Shown piece after piece: positions 1 through 7,714 of a DNA stretch of 11,196 nucleotides. Positions within the stretch are counted from its first letter, which is position 1. Each line of letters begins with the position of its first letter. The DNA is taken from assembly GCA_947452875.1 (NCBI GenBank), contig CANGEZ010000048.1, positions 1 to 11,196 on the forward strand, given 5' to 3'. Made by a program: the position numbers and the translations under genes. The notes under the pieces are model-generated. The model ran no database searches and was not told the origin of the DNA. It was given only the letters and a program-made list of their open reading frames with translations. Source of the stretch: Chitinophagaceae bacterium (GTDB lineage: Bacteria; Bacteroidota; Bacteroidia; Chitinophagales; Chitinophagaceae).

Positions 1-241
1 CGCCGGTTAATCTTTCTTCATGTATGGGAGAGTCGAGTAATGCGATGACATCTTTTTTACTGCATTCATTTTGAAATTGTTTGGCAATGGCTCGTTGCTG
101 AGGTACGCTTACACCAATAAAAATATCACCTTCACCATATTCACCTTTTCCGGTTTTGAAAAATCGTTGCATAGATATGGCTCTTTGAGCATCAGCAACT
201 GACATTAAAGATTTGGTGATGTCTTCTATTAAATTAGTCAT
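1..241 (-). CDS. AlkD-like DNA alkylation repair protein (N-terminal part, cut by window edge)
   Basis: The first 80 codons of a protein that runs off the left edge. Translation from the ATG at 239-241 gives MTNLIEDITKSLMSVADAQR, then a stretch containing FFKTGKGEYGEGDIFIGV and VPQQRAIAKQF. A GKGEYGxGD block followed by a VPxxR block near the N-terminus is the hallmark of the AlkD / DNA_alkylation family of HEAT-repeat DNA glycosylases. These remove alkylated bases such as N3- and N7-alkylpurines without flipping the base out. The family is usually a little over 200 residues, so about a third is present, and the catalytic Asp lies outside the window. The gene is co-oriented with the efflux operon and starts 113 bases after it, with a weak terminator between, so it is probably a separate unit. 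The family call is from motif recognition; the exact lesion specificity is not known. Confidence 0.8.
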   Translation of the reverse strand, partial: MTNLIEDITKSLMSVADAQRAISMQRFFKTGKGEYGEGDIFIGVSVPQQRAIAKQFQNECSKKDVIALLDSPIHEERLTG

Positions 242-267
242 TAAAATAAAAAGAGAAGATGAAATTT

Positions 268-289
268 ATAAAAAGCAGTCAGACTACTT
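268..289 (-). terminator. Weak hairpin terminator after the efflux operon
   Basis: On the minus strand, AAGTAGT and ACTGCTT (273-289) form a 7-base stem with one G-U pair and a 3-base loop, followed by TTTTTATAAA. It lies about 65 bases beyond the stop of the TolC-like gene and before the AlkD-like start, which fits the end of the operon. The stem is short and the loop tight, so termination may be partial. Confidence 0.35.
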
Positions 290-354
290 GATCTATAACT
301 ATGGAGTAAAAGTATCAAATTATAAATTATTTCATTCCGAAAATATATTTCAAC

Positions 355-1791
355 TTATTTCCAACCACCGCCTAGTGCTCTATATAAATTTATTGTCGAA
401 TTGAATTTATTCTTACGGACTTCGTTCAACTCCAATTTTGATGCTAATGCTTCTTTTTGTGCAGTAAGTACTTCGAGATAATCTGCTCGTGCGGACAAAA
501 ATAAATCATGAGCGATGTCGATTGATTGATTTAATGTTTCAACTTGTTTGGATTTTAATTTATAAATTTTATCAAGATTATTTACTGCACTCATCTGATT
601 CGAAACCTCAACGTATCCATTCAATATTGAATTCTGAAAATTGTATAAAGATTGAATTTGACGCGCATTTGCGTTTGCATATTCCGCTTTTAATGCGGCT
701 CGATTAAAAATTGGACCGGTTATTTTCCCAAACAATGAAAACATAATTGATTCAGGCGTGCTAAATAATAATCCTGGTTTGAATGCACTGTATCCCAATT
801 CGGATTCAAAACCCAGCTCAGGTAAAAATTCAGCTCTAGCCACTTTTACATCTAATCCTGCAGCTTTCATTTCATGTTCGGCTTGCATAATATCAGGTCG
901 ATTGAAAATCAATTGCGAGGGTACTCCGGATTTTATTACACTTGGCTCTTGATTCAAAAAACTTGATGCATCTCTATTAATGGGTTGATTGAATTTCCCT
1001 GACAATAAATTGATTTTATTTTCATTTTCGGTGATTTGTTGTACTACATCATTTTCCAAACTTTCTGTATAGTAAACCTGAGCTTCAAATTGCTTCACAG
1101 CCAATTCCGTTGCTCTTGCCGCATCTTTTTGCAATTTTACAATCTCAAGTTCCTTTTTTTGTAATTCAATAGATTCTTTAATAATTGAAAGCTGGTTGTC
1201 TAATGCCAATAACTCGTAATAACTATTGGCAATTTCAGCCACTAGATTAGAGATGACAAAATTCTTTCCTTCAACTGTAGCCAAATATCTTTGCAATGCA
1301 GCTTGTTTTGAATATCGAATTTTATGCCAAATGTCGGCTTCCCAACTTGCCTGAAAACCAGGATTGAAATTAGGTAAAGGTTCAGGAACTCTTCTGCCGG
1401 GAGTGATGTCTGTTGATGCATTACCGGCGCCTTCTGATGTATATCTTCCGGCTTTGTCCATGCCAATTGAAGTATACGCATTCACCATTGGCGACAATAA
1501 ACTCTTTCTCATTTTCACTTCGTTAGAAGCGATCAGGATTTCCTGTAACGCTACGTTGGCCTCCGGATTGCTTTTAATCGCAGTGTCAATCAGCTTTACG
1601 AGATTGGTGTCTGTAAATATTTTTTTCCATGAGGTATTGGCATCATTTACACTATCTTTTTTGTCTGAGTAACCATCAGGAGTAGACGCAAATATAGGTT
1701 TGTCTGTTGCCAATTTTGGCAGACATCCATAAATTGAAAATGTAAATAAAAGGACAATGCCTATTTGATATATTTTTTTTGAGTTCATCAT
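355..1791 (-). CDS. TolC/OprM-type outer-membrane efflux lipoprotein (NodT family)
   Basis: Outer-membrane channel of a tripartite efflux pump, 478 residues, the usual length for this family. The N-terminus MMNSKKIYQIGIVLLFTFS is a lipoprotein signal ending in IYGC, so Cys23 is the likely lipidated residue. Two OEP repeats are visible. The first covers roughly residues 55-260, including the helical stretch with NSYYELLALDNQL. The second starts near the conserved block FNRPDIMQAEHEMKAAGLDV, followed by ARAEFLPELGFES. Long heptad-rich helices should form the periplasmic tunnel. The start is set by two adjacent ATG codons (1786-1791), one base after the RND stop, so translation is probably coupled to the pump gene. 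It is the last gene of the operon. Family and role are clear; the substrates cannot be read from sequence. Confidence 0.93.
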   Translation of the reverse strand: MMNSKKIYQIGIVLLFTFSIYGCLPKLATDKPIFASTPDGYSDKKDSVNDANTSWKKIFTDTNLVKLIDTAIKSNPEANVALQEILIASNEVKMRKSLLSPMVNAYTSIGMDKAGRYTSEGAGNASTDITPGRRVPEPLPNFNPGFQASWEADIWHKIRYSKQAALQRYLATVEGKNFVISNLVAEIANSYYELLALDNQLSIIKESIELQKKELEIVKLQKDAARATELAVKQFEAQVYYTESLENDVVQQITENENKINLLSGKFNQPINRDASSFLNQEPSVIKSGVPSQLIFNRPDIMQAEHEMKAAGLDVKVARAEFLPELGFESELGYSAFKPGLLFSTPESIMFSLFGKITGPIFNRAALKAEYANANARQIQSLYNFQNSILNGYVEVSNQMSAVNNLDKIYKLKSKQVETLNQSIDIAHDLFLSARADYLEVLTAQKEALASKLELNEVRKNKFNSTINLYRALGGGWK

Positions 1792-1792
1792 T

Positions 1793-4700
1793 TTATTCTT
1801 CAGTTAATGGTTTTTCTTCTTCGTCTTCGATAATATGGTGTTTTTCAGAAGTTTTTCCGAAAATGTAATAAAGCCCGGGTATAATCAATACGCCAAATAC
1901 AGTACCCAAAAGCATGCCTCCGGTAGCTGCACTTCCAATAGTATGGTTTCCAATAGCACCCGGGCCTGTTGCAAATATCAGCGGCAACAATCCAGCTATG
2001 AATGCAAATGAAGTCATAAGTATAGGTCTCAACCTAACCGCAGCACCTTCAATAGAAGCTTGCAAAACTGACGCACCCATTCTGTGTTTTTGAACCGCAA
2101 ATTCTACAATCAACACGGCATTTTTACCCAATAATCCAATAAGCATTACCATAGCCACTTGAGCATAAATATTATTTTCAAGTCCCATCAACATCAAAAA
2201 CAGATACGCGCCAAAAATACCAACGGGCAAAGACAACAAAATCGGGAATGGGAGTACAAAGCTTTCGTATTGAGCGGCTAGTAGCAAATACACAAATACC
2301 AAGCAAATCAGAAATATATAAATGGCTTGATTTCCTGTTGCCATTTGATCTTTTGAAATACCTGCCCAATCAATGCCGAAACCCTTTGGTAATTTCTTTT
2401 TAGCTACTTCTGTAATCACCTGCATCGCGGTTCCACTGCTATATCCCGGAGCCGCATCGCCGCTGATTTCTGAAGAGTTGTACATATTATGTCTGGTGAT
2501 TTCTTCCAATCCATACACTTTTTCCATTGTCATGAATTCTGAATATGGCACCATTTCCCCTTTATCATTTTTAGTGTACAATTTCATGATATCTTCAGGC
2601 AAAGCACGATACTGTGGTGGCGCTTGTACCATCACTTTGTATTGTCTGTCGAATTTGATAAAGCTTGCTGCATAAGTACTACCAATCAAAGTGGAAAGGT
2701 TGTCCATCGCATCACTTACCGAAATTCCTTTTTGCATGGCTTTGTCATAATCTACCTTTAGCATGTATTGAGGGAAACTTGCATTATAAAAACTGAACAC
2801 AGAAGCCAACTCTTTTCTTTTGCTGAGTTCTTTAGTGAATGCTTTATTCACTTCTTCCATTTTTTTATAGTCTCCACTACCGGCTACGTCGAGTAATCTC
2901 AATTCAAAACCACCGGCAGCGCCATAACCAGGCACAGCAGGAGGCAGGAAGAATTCTATCGTTGCACCTTTTATGCTTTTGGTTTTTTCTTCGAGTTCAC
3001 TCATGATTTCTGAAGTGGTATGTTTTCTTTTACTCCAGTCTTTTAAATTTATCAGACAAGTTCCAGAACATGCGCCAGTACCTTCAGTTAAAATTTCAAA
3101 GCCGGCAGTTGACGAAACTGAATTTACTTCCTCCATGCCATTGGCTACTTTTTGTATTTGGGATAAAACGGCGTTTGTGCGTTCCAGTGTGGAGCCTGTT
3201 GGTGTTAATACAATGGCATAAAAAACACCTTGGTCTTCGTTTGGAATGAAACCAGAAGGAATATTGTTGCTTATTTGCCATGTACCCAAACAAAATAAAA
3301 GCAACACCACAACAGTTACAATTCTTCGACTAACAATAACTTCCAATATTCTCTTATATCTGACTAATAATTTTGTGAAAGCGTTATTGAATCCATTCAA
3401 AAATCTGTTGATGAGTGTTTTTCTTTTTACTTTACCATGATTGTTTTTAAGCATGATGGCACAAAGGGCAGGAGTGAGCGTTAATGCAATCAATCCCGAA
3501 AGAATAATACTAGTGGCCATGGTTACAGAAAACTGTCTATAAAAAATACCTACAGGGCCGGTCATAAAAGCAACAGGAATAAATACAGCTGCCATCACTA
3601 ATGTTATCGCAATAATGGCACCGCTGATTTCATGTAAAGCTTCTTCGGTTGCCGCTCGTGGACTTAATCCCTTTTCTTCCATTTTAGCATGTACAGCTTC
3701 AACAACTACAATCGCATTATCTACTACAATACCAATTGACAATACCAATGCGAATAACGTAATCAAATTTAAATTGATACCAAAAAATTGCATGAAGAAG
3801 AACGTACCAATCAATGAAACCGGAACCGTAATCGCAGGAATCAATGTAGATCGCCAATCACCTAAGAATACATATACAACAAGACTCACCAAAATAAACG
3901 CTTCGATTAACGTATGCAATACTTTTTCAATTGAGGCGTCAAGAAATTTCGAAACATCATAACTGATTTCAAAATCCATGCCTTTTGGAAATGATGTGGA
4001 TTTTATTTCTGCCAGTTTTTGTTTGATGTTTTCAATAACGGCAGACGCATTACTTCCATAAGATTGTTTAATCATAATTGAAGCAGTTGGCTTTCCATTA
4101 TAATTAGAATAAAGATCATAGAAAGTGCTTCCAAATTCTACATCAGCAACATCTTTTACACGAAGTAATTGTCCATCAGGAGTAGACTTTACAACAATGT
4201 TTTCATATCCTTCTTTTGTTGTAAATCTTCCGGGATATTTCATCACATACTCAAATGACTGCGCTTTTTTTCCAGAGCTTTCACCTGTCTTTCCAGGGGC
4301 TGCTTCCAAATTTTGTTCATCAATGGCTTTCAATACTTCATCACTTGAAATTGAATACGCCAACATTCTGTCGGGTTTGAGCCAGATTCTCATCGCATAT
4401 TCTCTGTCGCCCAAAATGTCGGCAAAGCCAACGCCATCTACTCTTTTTAATTCAGACAATAAATTGATGTCTGCAAAATTGTAAAGGAAATTAACGTCTA
4501 ATGTAGTGTCTTTACTGAAGATATTTACATACATCAGCATGTTTGACTCTTCTCTTGTGATTTTCACACCCTCGCGTATAACCGTTGGTGGTAGTTTGTT
4601 GGTAACGGCAGCTACTCTGTTTTGAATATTTACAGAAGCAATATTGGGATCGGTACCCAAATTAAAAACCACCTGAATTGAAGCTACACCATCATTGCCG

Positions 4701-4945
4701 GCATCTGAAGCAATGTATTTCATGCCTGGTACACCATTAATAGCTCTTTCCAATGGGATCACCACTGATTTGATCAGAAGCTCGTTGTTGGCTCCCGGAT
4801 ATTCTGCAGTAATATTAACTTTAGGAGGAGAAATTGAAGGGAATTGTGTAATTGGCAACTGCACTAAAGCAAGTGCCCCTAGGAAAGTTATAATCAATGA
4901 TATAACAATCGCTAAAACCGGTCTTCTGATAAACTTATTGAACAT
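1793..4945 (-). CDS. HAE1-type RND multidrug efflux transporter (AcrB/MexB-like inner-membrane pump)
   Basis: Proton-driven inner-membrane pump, 1050 residues, full length for AcrB-like proteins. The N-terminus MFNKFIRRPVLAIVISLIIT matches the usual FIxRP...AxV start of TM1, followed by LPITQFPSISPP and EYPGAN. TM4 has GIVVDNAIVVVEAV, with Asp409 at the AcrB Asp407 position but Asn410 where AcrB has Asp408. The other relay residues are present: Lys941 in GLLGKNAVLIVEF (AcrB Lys940), and Arg971 and Thr978 in VRLRPILMTS. The docking and porter domains look complete (VPGYGAAGGFELRLLD near the middle). Two cysteines, 626 and 630 (CSGTC), follow the region of the AcrB switch loop. HAE1 is chosen over the metal-exporting CusA type from overall similarity and from the absence of a Met-rich site. 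It lies 48 bases after the fusion-protein stop and one base before the channel gene. Confidence 0.96.
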   Translation of the reverse strand: MFNKFIRRPVLAIVISLIITFLGALALVQLPITQFPSISPPKVNITAEYPGANNELLIKSVVIPLERAINGVPGMKYIASDAGNDGVASIQVVFNLGTDPNIASVNIQNRVAAVTNKLPPTVIREGVKITREESNMLMYVNIFSKDTTLDVNFLYNFADINLLSELKRVDGVGFADILGDREYAMRIWLKPDRMLAYSISSDEVLKAIDEQNLEAAPGKTGESSGKKAQSFEYVMKYPGRFTTKEGYENIVVKSTPDGQLLRVKDVADVEFGSTFYDLYSNYNGKPTASIMIKQSYGSNASAVIENIKQKLAEIKSTSFPKGMDFEISYDVSKFLDASIEKVLHTLIEAFILVSLVVYVFLGDWRSTLIPAITVPVSLIGTFFFMQFFGINLNLITLFALVLSIGIVVDNAIVVVEAVHAKMEEKGLSPRAATEEALHEISGAIIAITLVMAAVFIPVAFMTGPVGIFYRQFSVTMATSIILSGLIALTLTPALCAIMLKNNHGKVKRKTLINRFLNGFNNAFTKLLVRYKRILEVIVSRRIVTVVVLLLFCLGTWQISNNIPSGFIPNEDQGVFYAIVLTPTGSTLERTNAVLSQIQKVANGMEEVNSVSSTAGFEILTEGTGACSGTCLINLKDWSKRKHTTSEIMSELEEKTKSIKGATIEFFLPPAVPGYGAAGGFELRLLDVAGSGDYKKMEEVNKAFTKELSKRKELASVFSFYNASFPQYMLKVDYDKAMQKGISVSDAMDNLSTLIGSTYAASFIKFDRQYKVMVQAPPQYRALPEDIMKLYTKNDKGEMVPYSEFMTMEKVYGLEEITRHNMYNSSEISGDAAPGYSSGTAMQVITEVAKKKLPKGFGIDWAGISKDQMATGNQAIYIFLICLVFVYLLLAAQYESFVLPFPILLSLPVGIFGAYLFLMLMGLENNIYAQVAMVMLIGLLGKNAVLIVEFAVQKHRMGASVLQASIEGAAVRLRPILMTSFAFIAGLLPLIFATGPGAIGNHTIGSAATGGMLLGTVFGVLIIPGLYYIFGKTSEKHHIIEDEEEKPLTEE

Positions 4946-4993
4946 AGTTGGATTCGATCTTTAATTTTCTTGAAAAAAGTTTTTGCCCATTTG

Positions 4994-6067
4994 TTATTTA
5001 AACTGTACCAAAGCTTGCGCTCCAGGTATGAAGTCTGGAATGATTTTATCATCATCTTTAACCATTTGTAATCCTTCAAGTAGAATTTTGTCATTTTCGT
5101 TGATGCCGCTTTCTACAACATAGATATTTGAAAGTTTTTGCTTGATGATTATGTTTCTTGATTCAATGACATTTTTTTCATTTAACACATACACATAAAT
5201 CTTGTCCTGCAACTCATAGGTAGCTTTCTGTGGAATTAGCATCGCATCTTTAATGCTCATATTCATTTGAACTTTACCGGTTTCGCCATGCTTTAATAAT
5301 AAATCCGGATTGGGAAACTTTGCTCTAAAAGGAATGGTGCCGGTATTGTTATCAAATTCTGCCTCTATAGTTTCTATAATTCCGGGATATTTATGAATCT
5401 GATTATTGGCGAGTATAAGATTGGCAACTTGCTTGTTGTTTCCATTATTTTGAGACATAAAGCTTAAGTATTCAGGTTCAGAGACATTGAAATACGCATA
5501 CATATCTTTGTTGTTGGATATGGTAGTGAGTAAACCACCTTCATCAATTAGACTTCCAACTTTGAATTTTATTCTGTCAACAACTCCGTCAAATGGAGCT
5601 TTGATAGAAGTATAAGAAAGATATAACTCTGCCAGTTTTTCTTCTGCATTTGCTTGTTCAAGTTTGGCTTGTGCAGTAGCAAGTTCTGTAGGAGAAACGA
5701 TATTTTTTTCAGCCAATTTTTTACTGTTCAATACTTCGATTTCAGCAGCTTTTACTTCTGCTTTTGCTTTTAATAATTCAGCTTCAAATTCAACGGGTCT
5801 GATGGTGAATAGAAGCTGACCAGCCTTTACAAACTGACCTTCATCCACATGGATTTTATCCAGGAATCCTTTCACTTTTGCTCGGATTTCAACATTTTGT
5901 ATAGATTGAATTTGAGCTACATATTCCTTTTTGAAAGAAGTATCCATTTTAACAGGACTTGTAACCAAATATTTTACAGGGACTGTGGTTTCTTCCTGTT
6001 TTTTTTCTTTACATCCTGCAGTTATCATTAATAAACTGAAAGAAATTAGAGATAGTAATTTGTTCAT
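4994..6067 (-). CDS. RND efflux periplasmic adaptor (membrane fusion lipoprotein, AcrA/MexA-like)
   Basis: Periplasmic adaptor that joins the RND pump to the outer-membrane channel. The frame is open to a TTG at 6089-6091, but I chose the ATG at 6065-6067. It gives MNKLLSLISFSLLMITAGC, a compact lipoprotein signal with Cys19 as the lipid anchor, whereas the TTG start adds eight residues of no obvious use. The mature protein shows the split lipoyl domain: first half VKGFLDKIHVDEGQFVKAGQ (about residues 65-85), a heptad-rich alpha-hairpin around residues 90-150 (AKAEVKAAEIEV, AKLEQANAEEKLAELYL), then the second half, YTSIKAPFDGVVDRIKFKVG. The beta-barrel and membrane-proximal domains follow. 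Length is 357 residues, normal for the family. It is the first gene of the efflux operon and ends 48 bases before the pump. Confidence 0.93.
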   Translation of the reverse strand: MNKLLSLISFSLLMITAGCKEKKQEETTVPVKYLVTSPVKMDTSFKKEYVAQIQSIQNVEIRAKVKGFLDKIHVDEGQFVKAGQLLFTIRPVEFEAELLKAKAEVKAAEIEVLNSKKLAEKNIVSPTELATAQAKLEQANAEEKLAELYLSYTSIKAPFDGVVDRIKFKVGSLIDEGGLLTTISNNKDMYAYFNVSEPEYLSFMSQNNGNNKQVANLILANNQIHKYPGIIETIEAEFDNNTGTIPFRAKFPNPDLLLKHGETGKVQMNMSIKDAMLIPQKATYELQDKIYVYVLNEKNVIESRNIIIKQKLSNIYVVESGINENDKILLEGLQMVKDDDKIIPDFIPGAQALVQFK

Positions 6068-6097
6068 ATTGTAATGGAATTTTTTAGTCAATTGAAA

Positions 6098-6107
6098 ACA
6101 CTAGTGT
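6098..6107. promoter_or_regulatory. Perfect 10-base palindrome upstream of the efflux operon
   Basis: ACACTAGTGT is a perfect palindrome about 30 bases upstream of the adaptor ATG, where an operator for a dimeric repressor could sit. No regulator is encoded in the window and the arms do not extend further, so this is only a candidate. A 10-base palindrome can also arise by chance. Confidence 0.2.
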
Positions 6108-6140
6108 AATCAGCAAAATAAAATGCTATAGATGATTTAT

Positions 6141-6175
6141 AATAAAAACAAAACTGAAGTATTGCTGGAATTCAG
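6141..6175 (-). terminator. Weak hairpin with T-rich tail between the small secreted gene and the efflux operon
   Basis: On the minus strand CTGAA (6171-6175) pairs with TTCAG (6154-6158) around a 12-base loop and is followed by TTTTGTTTTTATT. The stem is short, so it may only attenuate. If it works, the small gene at 6193-6555 is transcribed apart from the efflux operon; if not, it could be the first gene of that operon. Confidence 0.25.
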
Positions 6176-6192
6176 CGTTGGCGGGTAGTTAA

Positions 6193-6555
6193 TTAAATTC
6201 GAATAACCATTAAGAGTATAAAGAGTCTCTTTTTTTGAATAGGGAAATTAACAAGATTGCTAATTTTAGTATCATTATATTTTGCAAGAAAAATGTTATC
6301 AAAAGCAGTTTTGACATTAGATTTCTCAGTACAGTCATCATTATCTTGGTCTTCAACATCATCTGTTTCCGATACAATTACAATATTGCTATTGAGAATC
6401 GCAATAGGCTTATTGTTGTTTTTAATATTGTGATGATGGTGATTGGTAACCGACTTTTGTTGGAAAGAAATTGTTGGTTTCTCAGCATGAGAAGTTCCTG
6501 AGCTAAAACAATTTAGACTAATAAAAATTACAAATAAACTGATTAGGAATTTCAT
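6193..6555 (-). CDS. Small secreted protein of unknown function, His- and Asp-rich
   Basis: A 120-residue protein that I do not recognise. The ATG at 6553-6555 is preferred over a GTG one codon upstream. It gives MKFLISLFVIFISLNCFSSG, a plausible signal peptide with likely cleavage near TSHA. The mature part has a HHHH cluster, an Asn/Lys-rich patch, a hydrophobic patch (AILNSNIVIVS), and an acidic run with a single cysteine, DDVEDQDNDDC. The C-terminus (KKRLFILLMVIRI) is basic and hydrophobic. His and Asp clusters hint at metal binding, but that is inference. It lies upstream of the efflux operon on the same strand with a 125-base gap and a weak hairpin between. Small secreted proteins near efflux loci are common in Bacteroidota, but I cannot tie this one to a named family. 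Reading-frame length, signal peptide and flanking terminators support a real gene. Confidence 0.6.
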   Translation of the reverse strand: MKFLISLFVIFISLNCFSSGTSHAEKPTISFQQKSVTNHHHHNIKNNNKPIAILNSNIVIVSETDDVEDQDNDDCTEKSNVKTAFDNIFLAKYNDTKISNLVNFPIQKKRLFILLMVIRI

Positions 6556-6670
6556 CACGGCTGCGAATATAGAGCGAAAATTGTTAAGGGAAGTTTAAGA
6601 ATTAATTTTTTATTGAGTTTTTTTTTAAGATTCCAATTATTTCTAATGATTTATTACAATATGACTAAAT

Positions 6671-6699
6671 AAAAAACAGATCCTTTTGGTCTGTTTTTT
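6671..6699. terminator. Hairpin terminator with T-run on both strands
   Basis: AAAAAACAGA (6671-6680) pairs perfectly with TCTGTTTTTT (6690-6699). CC and GG extend the stem past a single bulged T, leaving a TTTT loop. The A-rich left arm and T-rich right arm make it a bidirectional intrinsic terminator. It lies about 75 bases past the stop of the minus-strand SYLF gene, which is its likely user. No plus-strand gene ends here. Confidence 0.75.
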
Positions 6700-6773
6700 A
6701 TTCGCAATTAAATAATTTTATTTTAAAAAAATCTGTAAGTTTTTTTTTAATGTCTGTGGCAATCTAACATTAT

Positions 6774-7325
6774 TTAAAATGTTTTGTAATTAAAAGTTTG
6801 TCCACCTACTGAAATTTCGTACATCAATCCTCCTTTAGGTTGAGCAAAAATCAAAATTCCTTCAGCATAACTTGCATTTGCAGCTGCTCCGGATGCTGCT
6901 ACAACCGCTGAAATTTGAGCTGATAATTTTAATTTGTTTTCTTTAAAATTTTCGAAATTGGATTTGTCTTCAAAAAAAATCACTTCTCTGTAACCTTGAC
7001 CGCCGGCTTGTAATCCGATGCTTATCTGTGATAATTTCGCCGTTCCAATTGTTGCCTTCTTTTTGAAAACGATGCCATTTCCAAAAGCACCTCCAACACC
7101 CAATCTACCCTTTCCCACATTTGGGAAAACCACATAAGCATAAGAATTGTCGAATAGTTTTTTCATGTCTGAATCTGTTTTGATAAATTCATAAATAGCG
7201 ATTCTGGATTCGTCTATCATTCTCTTATTTTTACTGCTGTATTGAGCGTTTGCAATTGAACAGAATAATAATGCTGAACAAAATAAAATTGATTTTAAGT
7301 TGCCGATGATGTTTTAAGTTTTCAT
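6774..7325 (-). pseudogene. Secreted SYLF/Ysc84-type lipid-binding protein with an in-frame TAA at codon 4
   Basis: The domain is a full SYLF (Ysc84-like) fold. FIKTDSDMKKLFDNSYAYVV, FPNVGKGRLGVGGAFGNGIV, GLQAGGQGYREVIFFE and PKGGLMYEISVGGQ are typical blocks. SYLF domains bind phosphoinositides in eukaryotes; the bacterial role is unclear. The longest ATG-started open frame begins at 7220 (MIDESRIAIYEF) and has no signal peptide. Upstream the same frame stays open and reads GNLKSILFCSALLFCSIANA, then QYSSKNKR, an obvious signal peptide with cleavage after ANA. It is headed by ATG AAA ACT TAA at 7314-7325. The natural start is thus the ATG at 7323-7325, interrupted by a stop at 7314-7316. With that codon sensed, the protein would be 183 residues, normal for the family. 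The rest shows no decay, so this may be a recent nonsense mutation, a sequencing error, or a gene using a rare start (ATC or ATT) after the stop. A plausible promoter lies just upstream and a terminator downstream. Confidence 0.75.
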
Positions 7326-7346
7326 GTTATGGTTTTAAGTTTAAAG

Positions 7347-7377
7347 AAAATTTATGGTAAAAAATGATTAGCCCCAA
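7347..7377 (-). promoter_or_regulatory. Candidate Bacteroidota-type promoter for the SYLF gene
   Basis: On the minus strand TTG (7375-7377) is followed after 20 bases by TAAATTTT (7347-7354), close to the Bacteroidota sigma consensus TTG...TAnnTTTG with one mismatch. It would start transcription just upstream of the ATG at 7323-7325, which supports that ATG, and not the internal one at 7220, as the original start. Such matches are frequent in AT-rich DNA. Confidence 0.35.
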
Positions 7378-7405
7378 TTTGAGTATTTTAAAAATCAGAT
7401 TAGAA

Positions 7406-7558
7406 TTACAACCGATTTCCCTGAATGACTCTTAATAATATAGAGATGATGGCTATTACGAGTAGAACGTGTATCAACCAACCTAAATGGTATCCAATAA
7501 AACCTATTGCCCAAAGGACAATAAATATTACAGCGATTAAGTATAATATATTTCTCAT
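7406..7558 (-). CDS. lmo0937-type small membrane protein
   Basis: A 50-residue peptide, MRNILYLIAVIFIVLWAIGF, then IGYHLGWLIHVLLVIAIISI and LLRVIQGNRL. The Met-x-Asn-x-Leu-Tyr start, WAIGFxGY turn, G-x-I/L-H-V/I-LLVIAIISILLR helix and short basic tail match the lmo0937 family of tiny two-helix inner-membrane proteins, common in Bacteroidota and Firmicutes and of unknown function. The two hydrophobic helices span about residues 3-20 and 24-43. The frame is open to a TTG 12 codons upstream, but those codons are polar and not family-like, so the ATG at 7556-7558 is chosen. It lies 80 bases upstream of the SYLF start region on the same strand. In my recollection these peptides are often near stress-related genes. 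Confidence 0.8.
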   Translation of the reverse strand: MRNILYLIAVIFIVLWAIGFIGYHLGWLIHVLLVIAIISILLRVIQGNRL

Positions 7559-7714
7559 TTTATTTAAATTTATTTTGTATCGAAATTGACACAAACGAAA
7601 ATAAGAATGAACTATATCGATTTATGTGATTATAAAAGTACTTTTTTGTGATTGCTGTCTTGTTTTACTTATTTTTCACAAATTAAAAATTTAGAAAGGT
7701 TAGTATTTCAAACA

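Noticed and set aside
2240..2265. ATCGGGAATGGGAGT inside the RND gene, resembling part of the repeat core
   Set aside because: It is explained by conserved pump codons, and spacing and flanks do not match the core.
3615..3962. Plus-strand open frame of 115 codons inside the RND gene
   Set aside because: It is antisense to a clearly conserved transporter with family motifs throughout, and its translation shows no domain. The same holds for the other long antisense frames at 1364-1672, 4125-4484 and 4695-4964.
1793..4945. Heavy-metal (CusA/CzcA, HME) assignment of the RND pump
   Set aside because: Overall sequence and the VRLRPILMTS and GLLGKNAVLIVEF blocks follow the HAE1 type, and I see no Met triad of the CusA kind.
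6068..6091. Eight-residue N-terminal extension of the adaptor protein from a TTG
   Set aside because: The ATG at 6065-6067 gives a normal lipoprotein signal peptide; the extension would put polar residues in front of it.
7634..7645. Palindrome AAAAGTACTTTT upstream of the lmo0937-type gene
   Set aside because: It is A/T-dominated with a four-base centre, no promoter can be placed relative to it, and it is expected by chance in such DNA.
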